From contig NZ_JACHOV010000001.1 in assembly GCF_014200045.1 (NCBI RefSeq), positions 124,001 through 188,000 on the forward strand: 64,000 nucleotides of DNA, read 5' to 3'. This DNA is from Rhizorhapis suberifaciens. Lineage in GTDB: Bacteria > Pseudomonadota > Alphaproteobacteria > Sphingomonadales > Sphingomonadaceae. Both the position numbers and the translations under genes were made by a program. Positions 1-7,246 of the stretch are shown one piece after another; the stretch's first letter is position 1; every line of letters starts with the position of its first letter. The notes beneath the pieces were generated by a model that made no database searches, was not told the DNA's origin, and saw only the letters and a list, made by a program, of their open reading frames with translations.

Positions 1-632
1 TATACTCTATTGGGGTGAGCAGGCTACGCATCTTCAGCCCCGTTTCAAGCGCTTCGGTATTTTCTTTGAGCAGGACGAGCTTGATGAGCGCCTCGACGCT
101 TATCAGGCGAATATCCCAGGCATGCCGCGACCCGCGAATCTGCGCCTCAAGCTCACCCGTATCCTGCCGGCCCACCACGATTAGGATGGACGACTCCGAT
201 GAGAGCTTGCCAGCCTCGGCAAGCTTCGCGCGATAGACAGCCAGCGTGTCAAGGGAAAGCCTATAGGCATCGGTGGTCTTCACCTCGACGATGAGCGTAT
301 GATCCTCAGGCGACAGCCATAGTCCATCGAACCCGATCTTGCCTTGGGTGCCGTGATAGCGACCATTGATCACTTCATAGTCGAGGCGACGGCCTAGCTC
401 GTTGACCAGGTCTTGTAGAACCAGACCGCTCTTTTGGAAAGGAACCGAAAGGCAATGGTGGACATAATCGGCGATCTTTTCTGTTCCCTATCCTTCCTAG
501 ATATTCCCTCAGTTCGGCAGAGCAGCTAGTATCGTCTTTCAACATGCCATCACCGGCAGTCGAGACTACTTGTTCTATGCTGAATTTCGCGACACTTTCG
601 GGTGCTGTCTCGAAGATAGAAATCAGTGGCAT
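1..632 (-). pseudogene. PD-(D/E)XK nuclease-like protein, frameshifted and cut by the window edge
   Basis: The leftward frame from an ATG at 632 reads into a fold with a PD-(D/E)XK-like signature: an IGFDGLW segment near 310-330, then IVEVKTT near 280-295, giving the D...ExK arrangement of restriction-type nucleases. The frame starting at 632 stays coherent only to about 486. One base later, in another frame, the coherent protein resumes with EKIADYVHHC and stays open to position 1. The second frame has a stop just before the junction, so the gene as given is broken by a net one-base shift near 485. The C-terminus lies outside the window. The substrate is unknown. The break could be decay, a sequencing error or, less likely, programmed frameshifting. 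Its position beside an integration site suggests cargo of an integrated element. Confidence 0.6.
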
Positions 633-719
633 CTTAAAATCTTAGCGTGTGGATGAGGTGACGCAACTCCCATTACGCCTGCGAACTTCAAATTTTAGAC
701 AATTGAAGGCAAACTCTGA

Positions 720-736
720 TGCCCCATCGGTACCCC
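720..736. other. Candidate integrase arm-type sites, left copy
   Basis: Two boxes, TGCCCC at 720-725 and TACCCC at 731-736, lie 11 bp apart start to start and end 56 bp before the 46-bp tRNA-derived repeat at 793. The same two-box layout, with the same 11-bp step, lies to the left of the second repeat copy. Paired short direct repeats beside an att core are typical of tyrosine-recombinase arm sites. Function is inferred. Confidence 0.4.
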
Positions 737-792
737 AACAGCCTTTTAGGGCATCGCGTACCACTTTAATCACGTATAAGTAATTGAAATAT

Positions 793-838
793 ATGGTGAG
801 CCCTGCTGGATTCGAACCAGCGACCTACTGATTAAAAG
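793..838. repeat. 46-bp direct repeat of tRNA-Lys 3' part (att core, distal copy)
   Basis: This segment is identical to 1632-1677, which covers the tRNA-Lys gene from its CCA end into the anticodon loop. Only the 3' part of the tRNA is present here; beyond 838 the sequence no longer matches a tRNA. Duplicated tRNA 3' ends are the classic scar of site-specific integration into a tRNA gene by a tyrosine recombinase. This copy is therefore read as the far-end att site of an element inserted at the tRNA-Lys gene. Confidence 0.85.
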
Positions 839-865
839 GCCGACCCGAAGACCAATAGCGCTCCT

Positions 866-1174
866 TCAGCCTTCAAGTAGGCTTTCAAAATCTCTGCCGC
901 CATAGAAGATGCCGACCACCACCACGTCGGTTTCTTCGACTACGAAAGCGATCGTCACCCGGCGGCGCCAGGCGATTGTACGCAGGCCTGATCGGAGATC
1001 GTCTCGCGGCGTTCCTCGTTTGGGGAACTCGCTCAGACCATCGATATGGTCGATGATCCCGTCCGTGAAGCGTGAAGCGGTCTCGACGTCAGCGGCGGCC
1101 GAGATGTAGGCATGGAGACGGTCGAGCTGATCGCGGGCTTCTGGTGTGAAGACGATGCGATAGGACATCGTCAT
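866..1174 (-). CDS. parE: ParE-family toxin of type II toxin-antitoxin system
   Basis: The 102-residue protein has the compact RelE/ParE layout: an N-terminal YRIVFTPEARDQLDRLHAYI helix pair, a central LSEFPKRGTPRDD segment and a C-terminal basic beta region ending in VVGIFYGGRDFE. ParE toxins poison DNA gyrase, while RelE relatives cut mRNA on the ribosome; the sequence alone does not prove which activity is present, but the partner is a ParD-type antitoxin. The start at 1174 (ATG, with ATG 1168 as alternative) lies 14 bp after the parD stop, so the two are surely co-transcribed with antitoxin first. The frame is open upstream to 1297 but that part overlaps parD and is ignored. The pair is the only cargo between two tRNA-Lys att repeats. 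Confidence 0.88.
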   Translation of the reverse strand: MTMSYRIVFTPEARDQLDRLHAYISAAADVETASRFTDGIIDHIDGLSEFPKRGTPRDDLRSGLRTIAWRRRVTIAFVVEETDVVVVGIFYGGRDFESLLEG

Positions 1175-1188
1175 TCTTCTGGTCTCAC

Positions 1189-1449
1189 TCAGCCGTTCCG
1201 CTTGCCGATGGTCGCCCGGACTTCTTCCAACGGGATGCCCTTCGACGGATCGGCACGATAGGCGTCGTAGGAAGGGAGAGCCTGCTGGGTCAGCCAATCA
1301 TTCAGGGCACGTTCGCGAGCGTTGAGCGCGCGAAGACCTTCCCGGATGACCTCGCTTTCGCTTGCATATTCTCCGGACGCCACCTTGGCCCGAACAAGTG
1401 CTGCCATCTCATTAGGCAACGTCACGCTGAATTGTTGAGTCGAACGCAT
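1189..1449 (-). CDS. parD: ParD-family antitoxin
   Basis: The 86-residue protein starts with a ribbon-helix-helix pattern (QQFSVTLPNEMAALVRAKVAS, SESEVIREGLRAL) that ParD uses to dimerise and bind its own promoter. The C-terminal part (LTQQALPSYDAYRADP..LEEVRATI) is the region that wraps the toxin in this family. It precedes parE in a two-gene operon, the standard order allowing autorepression by antitoxin and complex. The region upstream of 1449 contains AGGATTTAATCCT and related TAGGAT repeats (about 1468-1494), which are plausible operator half-sites for ParD. This operator role is inferred from position and symmetry. Confidence 0.9.
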   Translation of the reverse strand: MRSTQQFSVTLPNEMAALVRAKVASGEYASESEVIREGLRALNARERALNDWLTQQALPSYDAYRADPSKGIPLEEVRATIGKRNG

Positions 1450-1467
1450 CGGAACCTCCTACATCAG

Positions 1468-1494
1468 TAGGATTTAATCCTATTCGCATAGGAT
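1468..1494. promoter_or_regulatory. Candidate ParD operator upstream of parDE
   Basis: The stretch just upstream of parD contains the palindrome AGGATTTAATCCT followed by a further AGGATT unit, i.e. repeated TAGGAT half-sites in both orientations. ParD-type ribbon-helix-helix repressors bind short palindromic half-sites overlapping their promoter. The assignment rests on symmetry and position only. Confidence 0.45.
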
Positions 1495-1560
1495 TTCAAT
1501 GGAGGTGTGCCCAAGGGCAATCTTGAGAGAGATGCCCGTATTTTCGAGCGAAAAGTCTGG

Positions 1561-1577
1561 TACCCCAGTGATACCCC
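1561..1577. other. Candidate integrase arm-type sites, right copy
   Basis: Two TACCCC boxes at 1561-1566 and 1572-1577, again 11 bp apart start to start, end 54 bp before the att core at 1632. The layout matches the pair at 720-736 with a 2-bp difference in distance to the core. Outside the boxes the two regions are not obviously similar, so the conservation points to protein-binding sites rather than a simple long duplication. Function is inferred. Confidence 0.4.
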
Positions 1578-1631
1578 GCCGGTACTCACGGCTATGCCGG
1601 GGTCCCAAACCAACGCTAAATCATTGAAAAC

Positions 1632-1677
1632 ATGGTGAGCCCTGCTGGATTCGAACCAGCGACCTACTGATTAAAAG
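1632..1677. repeat. 46-bp direct repeat, tRNA-proximal copy
   Basis: Identical to 793-838. This copy is part of the intact tRNA-Lys gene and runs from one base beyond the CCA end into the anticodon loop. It marks the insertion side of the att system at this tRNA. Confidence 0.88.
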
Positions 1678-1708
1678 TCAGTTGCTCTACCGACTGAGCT
1701 AAGGGCCC
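1633..1708 (-). tRNA. tRNA-Lys(UUU)
   Basis: A complete 76-nt cloverleaf on the minus strand with encoded CCA. The acceptor stem starts GGGCCCT and pairs fully with AGGGCTC, including one G-U pair. The anticodon loop CTTTTAA gives anticodon TTT, decoding lysine, and the T arm has GGTTCGAATCC. The gene's 3' part is duplicated at 793-838, so it served as an attachment site for an integrated element that preserved a functional tRNA. Confidence 0.96.
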
Positions 1709-1748
1709 TTGTACCGCGCTTGCGCGGTTGGCGGGTGAGGGGTTTCCC

Positions 1749-2258
1749 CTAGTCGGGCTTTGGTTTGCGGTCAACCGGCTTTGGTTTTTTTACACGGCTG
1801 TGGAGTTGCTGCACCGTCAGGCCCGTGATCGGGTCCCGCCAGGAAGCGGCGATGCGGGCGAGGGGGGCCAGGACGAAATTGCGTTCTCGGTAGGCGCTAT
1901 GGGGAATGGACAAGTGCTTGTGCTTCCAAATGCCCCCGGACCACAGAATAATGTCCAGGTCCAGCGTTCGTGCGCTCCAGCGTTGGCCGGTTCGCATGCC
2001 GAACTGACGCTCTATGCGCTTCAGGCGGGCGAGCAGGGCGATGGGGTCGTATTCGGTCTCCACAATCGCCGCCGCATTGGCAAATCTGCGCCGGGAGGGT
2101 CCGATGGGAGGGTTTTCTATAATAGGCGAAGAAGCGCGGAGGTGCAGCCCCGCCCTATTGAGCGCCTGCAATGCCGCGATGATGACGCCGCGGGGCGAGC
2201 CATGGCGGTGGTGCGGCCGATTAGAGCCCAATCCTATGGCGTAGCTTGCCCTGTGCAT
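1749..2258 (-). CDS. folK: 2-amino-4-hydroxy-6-hydroxymethyldihydropteridine pyrophosphokinase
   Basis: This 169-residue enzyme transfers pyrophosphate from ATP to 6-hydroxymethyl-7,8-dihydropterin, giving the substrate of dihydropteroate synthase in folate synthesis. Visible HPPK signatures are the N-terminal IGLGSN, the NPPIGPSRRRFANAA segment that contacts pterin, and the metal-site motif RTLDLDIILW, followed by IPHSAYRERNFVLAPL. The length is normal for the family. The start at 2258 places it divergently 23 bp from the glycosylase gene at 2282, so the two promoters must share a very short region. The C-terminus is unusually basic and proline-rich (KKPKPVDRKPKP), which is not part of the catalytic fold. 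Confidence 0.95.
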   Translation of the reverse strand: MHRASYAIGLGSNRPHHRHGSPRGVIIAALQALNRAGLHLRASSPIIENPPIGPSRRRFANAAAIVETEYDPIALLARLKRIERQFGMRTGQRWSARTLDLDIILWSGGIWKHKHLSIPHSAYRERNFVLAPLARIAASWRDPITGLTVQQLHSRVKKPKPVDRKPKPD

Positions 2259-2281
2259 GGCATTGCGCCTATCGCGCCTCT

Positions 2282-2947
2282 ATGCAGATTGAAAGTCCCA
2301 TTCCGGAAACCGAGCCGCCACGCGATTGTCCGCTATGCCCCCGGCTCGTTGCCTATCGTGAGCAAGTACGGATCGAATTCCCTGACTGGTGGAATGCGCC
2401 CGTGCTTGCCTTTGGCGATCCTGCGGCTCGGATCGCGATTGTAGGCCTCGCGCCCGGCAAATTCGGCGCGAACCGGACCGGCCGGCCTTTTACCGGTGAT
2501 TATGCAGGTGATTTGCTGTTTTCCACGCTGGAGAAGTTCGGACTTTCGACTGGAAAGTATGAATCCAGGGTGGATGACAATCTGACGCTCCAGGATGCGA
2601 TCATCATCAACGCCGTCAAATGCCTGCCGCCGCAGAACAAGCCGGTACCCGAAGAAATACGCACCTGCCGCCAATTTCTGGAAAGATCAGTGGCCGCACT
2701 GCCCAACGCGCGCATATTCATCCCGCTGGGCCAGATCGCGCATCAGTCGACCGTAAAAGTATTGGGAGGAAGGCTTCCCAAGGCGAAATTTGGCCATGGC
2801 GCGGAGCATAAGATGCCGGGCGGCCGCTGGTTGATCGATAGCTACCATTGCTCGCGGTACAACACCAACACCGGGCGACTGACGGCGCCGATGTTTGAGG
2901 CTGTATTCGCACGCGCCGTTGAATTGGTGAAGCAGTTGCCGACATAA
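2282..2947 (+). CDS. Uracil-DNA glycosylase, family 5 (UdgB-like)
   Basis: This 221-residue protein removes uracil and possibly other deaminated bases from DNA as the first step of base excision repair. Iron-sulfur ligands typical of families 4 and 5 are visible: CPLC near the N-terminus, then single cysteines in AVKCLPP and RTCRQF. Motif 1 is GLAPGKFGANRTGRPFTGD, which lacks the catalytic acid seen in family 4 (GxxPG with D/E) and resembles family 5. Motif 2 is YHCSRYNTNTGR. The ATG at 2282 was chosen because it begins the family-like N-terminus and avoids overlap with folK; an in-frame start at 2246 exists. Substrate range cannot be read from sequence. Confidence 0.88.
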   Translation: MQIESPIPETEPPRDCPLCPRLVAYREQVRIEFPDWWNAPVLAFGDPAARIAIVGLAPGKFGANRTGRPFTGDYAGDLLFSTLEKFGLSTGKYESRVDDNLTLQDAIIINAVKCLPPQNKPVPEEIRTCRQFLERSVAALPNARIFIPLGQIAHQSTVKVLGGRLPKAKFGHGAEHKMPGGRWLIDSYHCSRYNTNTGRLTAPMFEAVFARAVELVKQLPT

Positions 2948-2964
2948 GGCCGTTGAGCGAAGGA

Positions 2965-3729
2965 TCAGGGCAGTGGCGCTACTCTCAACATCGCCATCGG
3001 TTCATCCTTGGTGAGAGCCGTGGCGCGCCACACGATCTTCCGTCCGCCCGGTGCTGCGGCTGCTCCATCTTCACTATTCTGGCTCACGATTTCGGCATTG
3101 GTGATGAGCGTGAACGTACCGTCCAATTTGCTCAGCGGATCGGCCGAACCTCTGCCGCCCAAGCCCCCATTTTTGCTATCGCTGTTGGCGAAACCGGGGG
3201 CTTTCATCCGCACCATGTCTTTGCCACGCAATTCAACAATGATGAATGGAAAAACAATTTCAGCATCGACGTTGAAGGGATAGACGAACGCGTGGTCCAG
3301 CGTGCCGTGAACTTCATAGTCGATCAGGAATGTGTCATTCCCCACATAGCGCACGGACTTGTACCCGGTCTCCTTTGACAAGGCGTCGGCAATTGCCTTC
3401 ATCTTGGTTTCGTCATCTCCTTCGCCTTTCAGGGCATCACCGCCAGTCTTTGGCGCTTGGTCCGCCGATATATCCATGGGTGCGAAGGAACTGTCAGAGG
3501 TCCCTTCCTGTTTTAGCTCATCCTTGTCTTCATCCGAAGAGGTGGAAGGAAACTTCTTTGTCATCTCCTTGGCCATGTCAAAGATGATGACTTCGCCCTT
3601 ATAGGTAAAGGTGAAGCTGCGGTCCCCCCGGATGTCGAGGGTGGAATCGAACTTTCCCGGTGTCAGCAAGCAGGAGCTGAGCAATAAGGGCGCAAGCAAG
3701 GCGAACAGGATCTGACGATATGGATACAT
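2965..3729 (-). CDS. Uncharacterised lipoprotein
   Basis: The 254-residue product starts with a short signal peptide (MYPYRQILFALLAPLLLSSC) whose LSSC lipobox predicts lipid attachment at that cysteine. After it come a segment reading GDRSFTFTYKGEVI, an acidic stretch (SSDEDKDELKQE) and a C-terminal domain with many beta-like strands (DTFLIDYEVHG, AEIVFPFIIVELRGKDMVRMKAPGF). No enzymatic motif is recognised. The start at 3729 is supported by a GGGGGG Shine-Dalgarno run 5-7 nt upstream; an upstream in-frame start at 3753 would put charged residues before the signal. The gene is followed leftwards by the convergent glycosylase gene (18 bp) and sits 33 bp downstream of rlmB, so it may be co-transcribed with rlmB. 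Confidence 0.8.
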   Translation of the reverse strand: MYPYRQILFALLAPLLLSSCLLTPGKFDSTLDIRGDRSFTFTYKGEVIIFDMAKEMTKKFPSTSSDEDKDELKQEGTSDSSFAPMDISADQAPKTGGDALKGEGDDETKMKAIADALSKETGYKSVRYVGNDTFLIDYEVHGTLDHAFVYPFNVDAEIVFPFIIVELRGKDMVRMKAPGFANSDSKNGGLGGRGSADPLSKLDGTFTLITNAEIVSQNSEDGAAAAPGGRKIVWRATALTKDEPMAMLRVAPLP

Positions 3730-3762
3730 GATTTCCCCCCTTTTTCGCCCCAAACGGATAGA

Positions 3763-4503
3763 TCAGCGATTGGCTGTCGCGTAAAGCGCGATCGCTGCGG
3801 CGTTGGATACGTTCAGGCTTTCCATGCGCGGACTGATGGGCAGTTTGGCCAGTATGTCGCAATGCGCCATGCTGTTATGCCGCAGGCCCTCGCCCTCCGC
3901 CCCGAGCACCAGCGCGACCTTTGAATTGCCGACCGCTTTGTCCAGCAACTCTTCGGCTTCCCCATCAAGGCCGATGCGCCAGTAGCCGGCCTCAGCAATC
4001 TCATCGAGCGCTCTGGCAAGATTGACGACGCGCACCCATGGAACAACCTCCAGCGCGCCGCAGGCGGCCTTGGCAATCGTTCCCGATTCCGGCGGCGCAT
4101 GGCGGTCTTGTGTTACGATGCCAAGGGCGTCGAAGGCAGCCGCCGATCGGAGAATCGCGCCAACATTATGCGGGTCGGTCACCTGATCGAGCACCAATAT
4201 GGGCCGCATATCGTCCTGGCCCTGTTCCAGCATATCGCCCAACCAGATGTCTTCCAGCGGCTCGACCTCGGCTACCAGACCCTGGTGCGGCGCGTCATAA
4301 GGCACCATGCGGCCCAAATCGGCGACGTCGGAATAGACGATGGGCAGCACTGGCGGCAGATCAAGCTGCGCCAATGCGTCGCGGGTACCCCAGACCTTTC
4401 GCACCACCCGATCCGGGTTTGCGAGCGCTGCGGTGACGGCGTGGCGGCCCCAGAAGCGGGGATAGCCACCCTTGGGCTTTCCTGTTCGATGTCCTCGTTT
4501 CAT
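3763..4503 (-). CDS. rlmB: 23S rRNA (guanosine-2'-O-) methyltransferase, SpoU/TrmH family
   Basis: The 246-residue protein has the SpoU-type layout: an N-terminal substrate-binding domain (YPRFWGRHAVTAALAN..HQGLVAEVEPLE) and a C-terminal knotted SAM-binding domain. The three SpoU motifs are visible as DQVTDPHNVGAILRSAAAF, VALVLGAEGEGLR and LPISPRMESLNVSNAAAIALY. RlmB methylates the 2'-O of G2251 in the 23S rRNA peptidyl-transferase region, though related TrmH members act on tRNA, so the exact substrate is inferred. The ATG at 4503 begins MKRGHRTGKPKGG, a usual basic start. The frame stays open further upstream but would run through tRNA-Tyr on the other strand and is not coding. Confidence 0.9.
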   Translation of the reverse strand: MKRGHRTGKPKGGYPRFWGRHAVTAALANPDRVVRKVWGTRDALAQLDLPPVLPIVYSDVADLGRMVPYDAPHQGLVAEVEPLEDIWLGDMLEQGQDDMRPILVLDQVTDPHNVGAILRSAAAFDALGIVTQDRHAPPESGTIAKAACGALEVVPWVRVVNLARALDEIAEAGYWRIGLDGEAEELLDKAVGNSKVALVLGAEGEGLRHNSMAHCDILAKLPISPRMESLNVSNAAAIALYATANR

Positions 4504-4600
4504 GATTGTGGCTCTTTTCCACGGACCGGCATTGACAGGCAAGCCTCCATTCGTCAAAGACGCGCCTCCTACGGATTTTTTCACAATCCGGCGGCTCCAT

Positions 4601-4686
4601 GGACAGGTGGCCGAGTGGTTAATGGCAGCAGACTGTAAATCTGCCCGCGAGAGCGTACGCTGGTTCGAATCCAGCCCTGTCCACCA
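4601..4686 (+). tRNA. tRNA-Tyr(GUA)
   Basis: An 86-nt class II tRNA with a long variable arm and encoded CCA. The acceptor stem GGACAGG pairs with CCTGTCC; the anticodon GTA is at 4635-4637 within GACTGTAAATC; the T arm reads GGTTCGAATCC. The long extra arm plus GTA identifies a bacterial tyrosine tRNA. It is transcribed divergently from rlmB. Confidence 0.96.
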
Positions 4687-4874
4687 TCTCCCCAAGAATA
4701 ACCTGATATTTTCCTGAAAATCAGCCCATTTGGGTAGCTTGACCTTGCGTGCGGCCGGGCGCAGATTGCCTCGGCGCAGGACTAATCATCGGGCCGCGGC
4801 CAGCCTGTTGGCGAAGCCTCATAAAACTGCGCGCCTTAGGGACCTGGCCCTGATTAAGGTGCGGGAGATGATTT

Positions 4875-6665
4875 ATGCCTGGAACAAGCAAATGGCTTGG
4901 CCTGCTTTCGCTCGGCACGCTGGGTGCGATCTCTGCGAGCGCCATGCCGGTCTCATCCGATTTTTCCGAAGAGGCGCTGCGGCTTCGTGATCCTTCCCGT
5001 CAGGTGCTGGCAATGTGCGGCGGATCGCGCAGGGCGGGCGACCTGCTTCGCAAGCGTTTGCAATATGCTCAGGAGGCGATGGCCAATATGCCTGGGGGGC
5101 AGGGGGCTCCTGCTCTGTTCACCGGGCTTGGCGCCCTGACCTATCCGGTCACGACACAAAATGCAGACGCGCAGCGCTTTTTCGATCAGGGACTGATGTT
5201 GACCTATGGCTTCAATCATGAAGAGGCGATCCGGTCATTCCGCGAGGCGCAGCGCAAGGATCCCCAATGCGCGATGTGCTGGTGGGGAGAGGCGCTGGCG
5301 CACGGTCCCAATATCAACGCGCCGATGGACCCTCAGGTCAACGCCCAGGCGGTGGCGGCGACGCAGCATGCAGCTGCGCTAAAAGGCAAGGCAACGCCGT
5401 TGGAGCAGGCGTTGATCGAGGCGCTTGCCACGCGCTACTCGCCTGATCCGGCGGCGGATCGTGCCACCCTGGATCAGGGCTATGCGCAAAAGATGATGCA
5501 AGTGGCAGAGCGCTTTCCCCAGGACGACAATGTCGCCGTGCTTGCCGCCGAAGCCGTCATGGACACGCAGCCCTGGAACTATTGGGAAGCCGATCTGCAG
5601 ACACCCAAGGGTAATATCGGTAAGGCGATTGCGTTGGTGGAAGGCGTTTTGAAGCGCAATCCTGACCATCCGCAGGCGGAGCATCTCTATATTCATTTGA
5701 TGGAGGCTTCGGCTCATCCGGAACGCGCGGAAAGCTATGCCGACAGGCTCGCCAAACCTTTGGTGCCGGCGGCCGGTCATCTGGTCCACATGCCGGCGCA
5801 TCTTTATTATCGTGTTGGCCGGTTCAAGGATTCGATCCGAGTAAATCTGGATGCGGCGAAGGCCGATGAGGCTTATCTGCAGAAATCCGGCACGGCTGGC
5901 CTGTATCGCTTTGGCTATTATCCGCACAACGTGCATTTCATCGTCAGTTCGGCCCAGATGGCAGGGGACATGCACACGGCGATTGAGCAGGCCCAAAAGC
6001 TCGGAAACATATTGAATGTCGATATCACATCCAAGGTGCCCTGGCTGCAACCCGTCAACGCCGCGCCATATCTCGCCTATGCGCAATTCGCCGCGCCCAA
6101 GGACATATTGGCGCTGAAGGCTCCTGACGAGCGGCTGCCTTATGTCACGGGCATGTGGCATTATTCGCGGGCGGTCGCCTATGCGCAGAACAAGAATGCA
6201 GCGGCAGTCCGACAAGAACTGGCCGCCATCCGGAAAATTCGCGAAGGGACAGATTTCAAGCCGATGGTCGACCAGGGCGTGCCCGCACCCGAACTTTTGC
6301 GGCTTTCAGAAGTAATAGCCGAAGCAAGGCTTGCCCATGCCCAGGCGAGATACAAGACAGCCGCCAATCTTTACCGTCAGGCAATCGCCATTAAAGACAC
6401 CATTCCCTATATGGAGCCGCCTTTCTGGTATTATCCGGTCCAGCAGTCTTTAGGTGCGTCGCTCTATCGGCTCGGTGATTTGAAGGCAGCGCGTCAGGCT
6501 TTCTTGGAGGCCCTGGCGCAGGCGCCTAATAATGGCTGGGCGCTATATGGCCTGGCGAGGACGCAGCGGACCATGGGCGACCGATCCGGCGCGGCGGCGA
6601 GTGAAGCGGCGCTTACCAACGCATGGCTGGGGGATCGGCGCTGGCTGGTCATGGACAGGCTTTAG
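4875..6665 (+). CDS. Secreted TPR-repeat protein
   Basis: The 596-residue product begins with a signal-peptide-like stretch (KWLGLLSLGTLGAISASA) and carries helical repeats of the tetratricopeptide type. The best unit is near residues 95-130 (RFFDQGLMLTYGFNHEEAIRSFREA, then a KDPQCAMCWWGEAL segment), and others lie towards the C-terminus (ASLYRLGDLKAARQAFLEALAQAPNNGWALYGLART). HLVHMPAHLYYRVGR in the middle is a conserved block of this uncharacterised family. TPR arrays mediate protein-protein contacts; no catalytic motif is visible. A GGGAGATGATTT stretch just before the ATG serves as ribosome-binding site. It stands alone between tRNA-Tyr and a convergent VOC gene. Function is unknown; periplasmic location is inferred. 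Confidence 0.85.
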   Translation: MPGTSKWLGLLSLGTLGAISASAMPVSSDFSEEALRLRDPSRQVLAMCGGSRRAGDLLRKRLQYAQEAMANMPGGQGAPALFTGLGALTYPVTTQNADAQRFFDQGLMLTYGFNHEEAIRSFREAQRKDPQCAMCWWGEALAHGPNINAPMDPQVNAQAVAATQHAAALKGKATPLEQALIEALATRYSPDPAADRATLDQGYAQKMMQVAERFPQDDNVAVLAAEAVMDTQPWNYWEADLQTPKGNIGKAIALVEGVLKRNPDHPQAEHLYIHLMEASAHPERAESYADRLAKPLVPAAGHLVHMPAHLYYRVGRFKDSIRVNLDAAKADEAYLQKSGTAGLYRFGYYPHNVHFIVSSAQMAGDMHTAIEQAQKLGNILNVDITSKVPWLQPVNAAPYLAYAQFAAPKDILALKAPDERLPYVTGMWHYSRAVAYAQNKNAAAVRQELAAIRKIREGTDFKPMVDQGVPAPELLRLSEVIAEARLAHAQARYKTAANLYRQAIAIKDTIPYMEPPFWYYPVQQSLGASLYRLGDLKAARQAFLEALAQAPNNGWALYGLARTQRTMGDRSGAAASEAALTNAWLGDRRWLVMDRL

Positions 6666-6689
6666 ACCCTAATAACATTAGGATGGCTC

Positions 6690-6733
6690 CCATCCGTTCG
6701 TATTGAGCGAAGTCGAGACGTTCGTTCCAAGCC
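6690..6733. repeat. Sphingomonad-type intergenic repeat (GAGCGAAGTCGAGA class)
   Basis: The convergent space after the TPR gene contains GAGCGAAGTCGAGACGTTCG preceded by CCGTTCGTATT. A related GTCGAGCAAAGTCGAGACAT occurs near 36270, and a TCTCGACGTCGCTCGACACG unit in opposite orientation near 29890. These recurrent short motifs between genes form a dispersed repeat class in this genome. No coding or RNA function is seen. Confidence 0.5.
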
Positions 6734-6808
6734 AGCGTCCCTGGCCTCGCGCGGGAAGAACGGGTCAAAATATGACAGTCGTTACGCTCTAAAGCTTTTA
6801 GAGAAAGC

Positions 6809-7192
6809 CTATGCGCCGCTGCCATAAGGCCGGGTAAGAACCTCGAGAAGGTGACCGTCGGGGTCCTCGAAATACATACCCCGTCCGCCATCATTATGGT
6901 TGATCTGGTTTGAACGGGACCTTCCCGGATCTGCCCAATAGGCAAGCCCGGCGCTCTGAATGCGCGAAAATACGCCGTCAAAGTCGCTTTCGCCAATCAG
7001 AAAGGCATAATGTTGAGGCGCTACCGGCCCTTCTTTCTGCATGAAGTCGAGTGACACGCCATTATCCAGCCCAACGACACGGAAGTGATGGAACTCTGTC
7101 GGCGCGGGTCGTCCAAGTATGTCCGCGAGAAAAGCCGAGCTACGCTCCTTGTCTTTGCACCAGACAATTGAGTGGTTCAATTCTACCGTCAT
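6809..7192 (-). CDS. VOC (glyoxalase/bleomycin-resistance) superfamily protein
   Basis: The 127-residue protein has the paired beta-alpha-beta-beta-beta modules of the vicinal oxygen chelate fold: an N-terminal LNHSIVWCKDKERSSAFLADILG and a C-terminal GGRGMYFEDPDGHLLEVLTRPY. The His of LNHSIV and the Glu of HLLEVL sit where VOC metal ligands are expected, so a metal-dependent enzyme is plausible. The substrate cannot be deduced; relatives include glyoxalase I, ring-cleaving dioxygenases and antibiotic-binding proteins. It lies 54 bp downstream of the KDPGal aldolase gene on the same strand, so it could be the last gene of the dgoKA unit, although a link to sugar catabolism is only positional. 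Confidence 0.85.
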   Translation of the reverse strand: MTVELNHSIVWCKDKERSSAFLADILGRPAPTEFHHFRVVGLDNGVSLDFMQKEGPVAPQHYAFLIGESDFDGVFSRIQSAGLAYWADPGRSRSNQINHNDGGRGMYFEDPDGHLLEVLTRPYGSGA

Positions 7193-7246
7193 GGCATTAA
7201 TCCTCTTCCGATGTAGGAGGCACGTCTAATTATTAGATCATAGGCA

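Larger units (their letters stand above)
793..1677. mobile_element. Putative non-autonomous parDE cassette bounded by tRNA-Lys att repeats
   Basis: Two exact 46-bp copies of the 3' part of tRNA-Lys enclose about 790 bp whose only recognisable genes are a parD antitoxin and a parE toxin. No integrase is encoded between the repeats. Similar two-box motifs lie left of both repeat copies. The layout fits a small integrated cassette, or the residue of a larger island, sitting next to a second element of the same family whose end lies left of 793. Mobility is inferred only. A deletion derivative of a normal genomic island is the main alternative. Confidence 0.5.

Noticed and set aside
1728-2444. 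238-codon frame opposite folK
   Set aside because: The opposite strand encodes clear HPPK motifs.
4472-4717. 81-codon frame running through tRNA-Tyr
   Set aside because: Its C-terminal half is the tRNA itself, a common artefact.
5379-6215. 278-codon frame antisense to the TPR gene
   Set aside because: No ribosome-binding site or domain; the sense frame has a signal peptide and TPR units.
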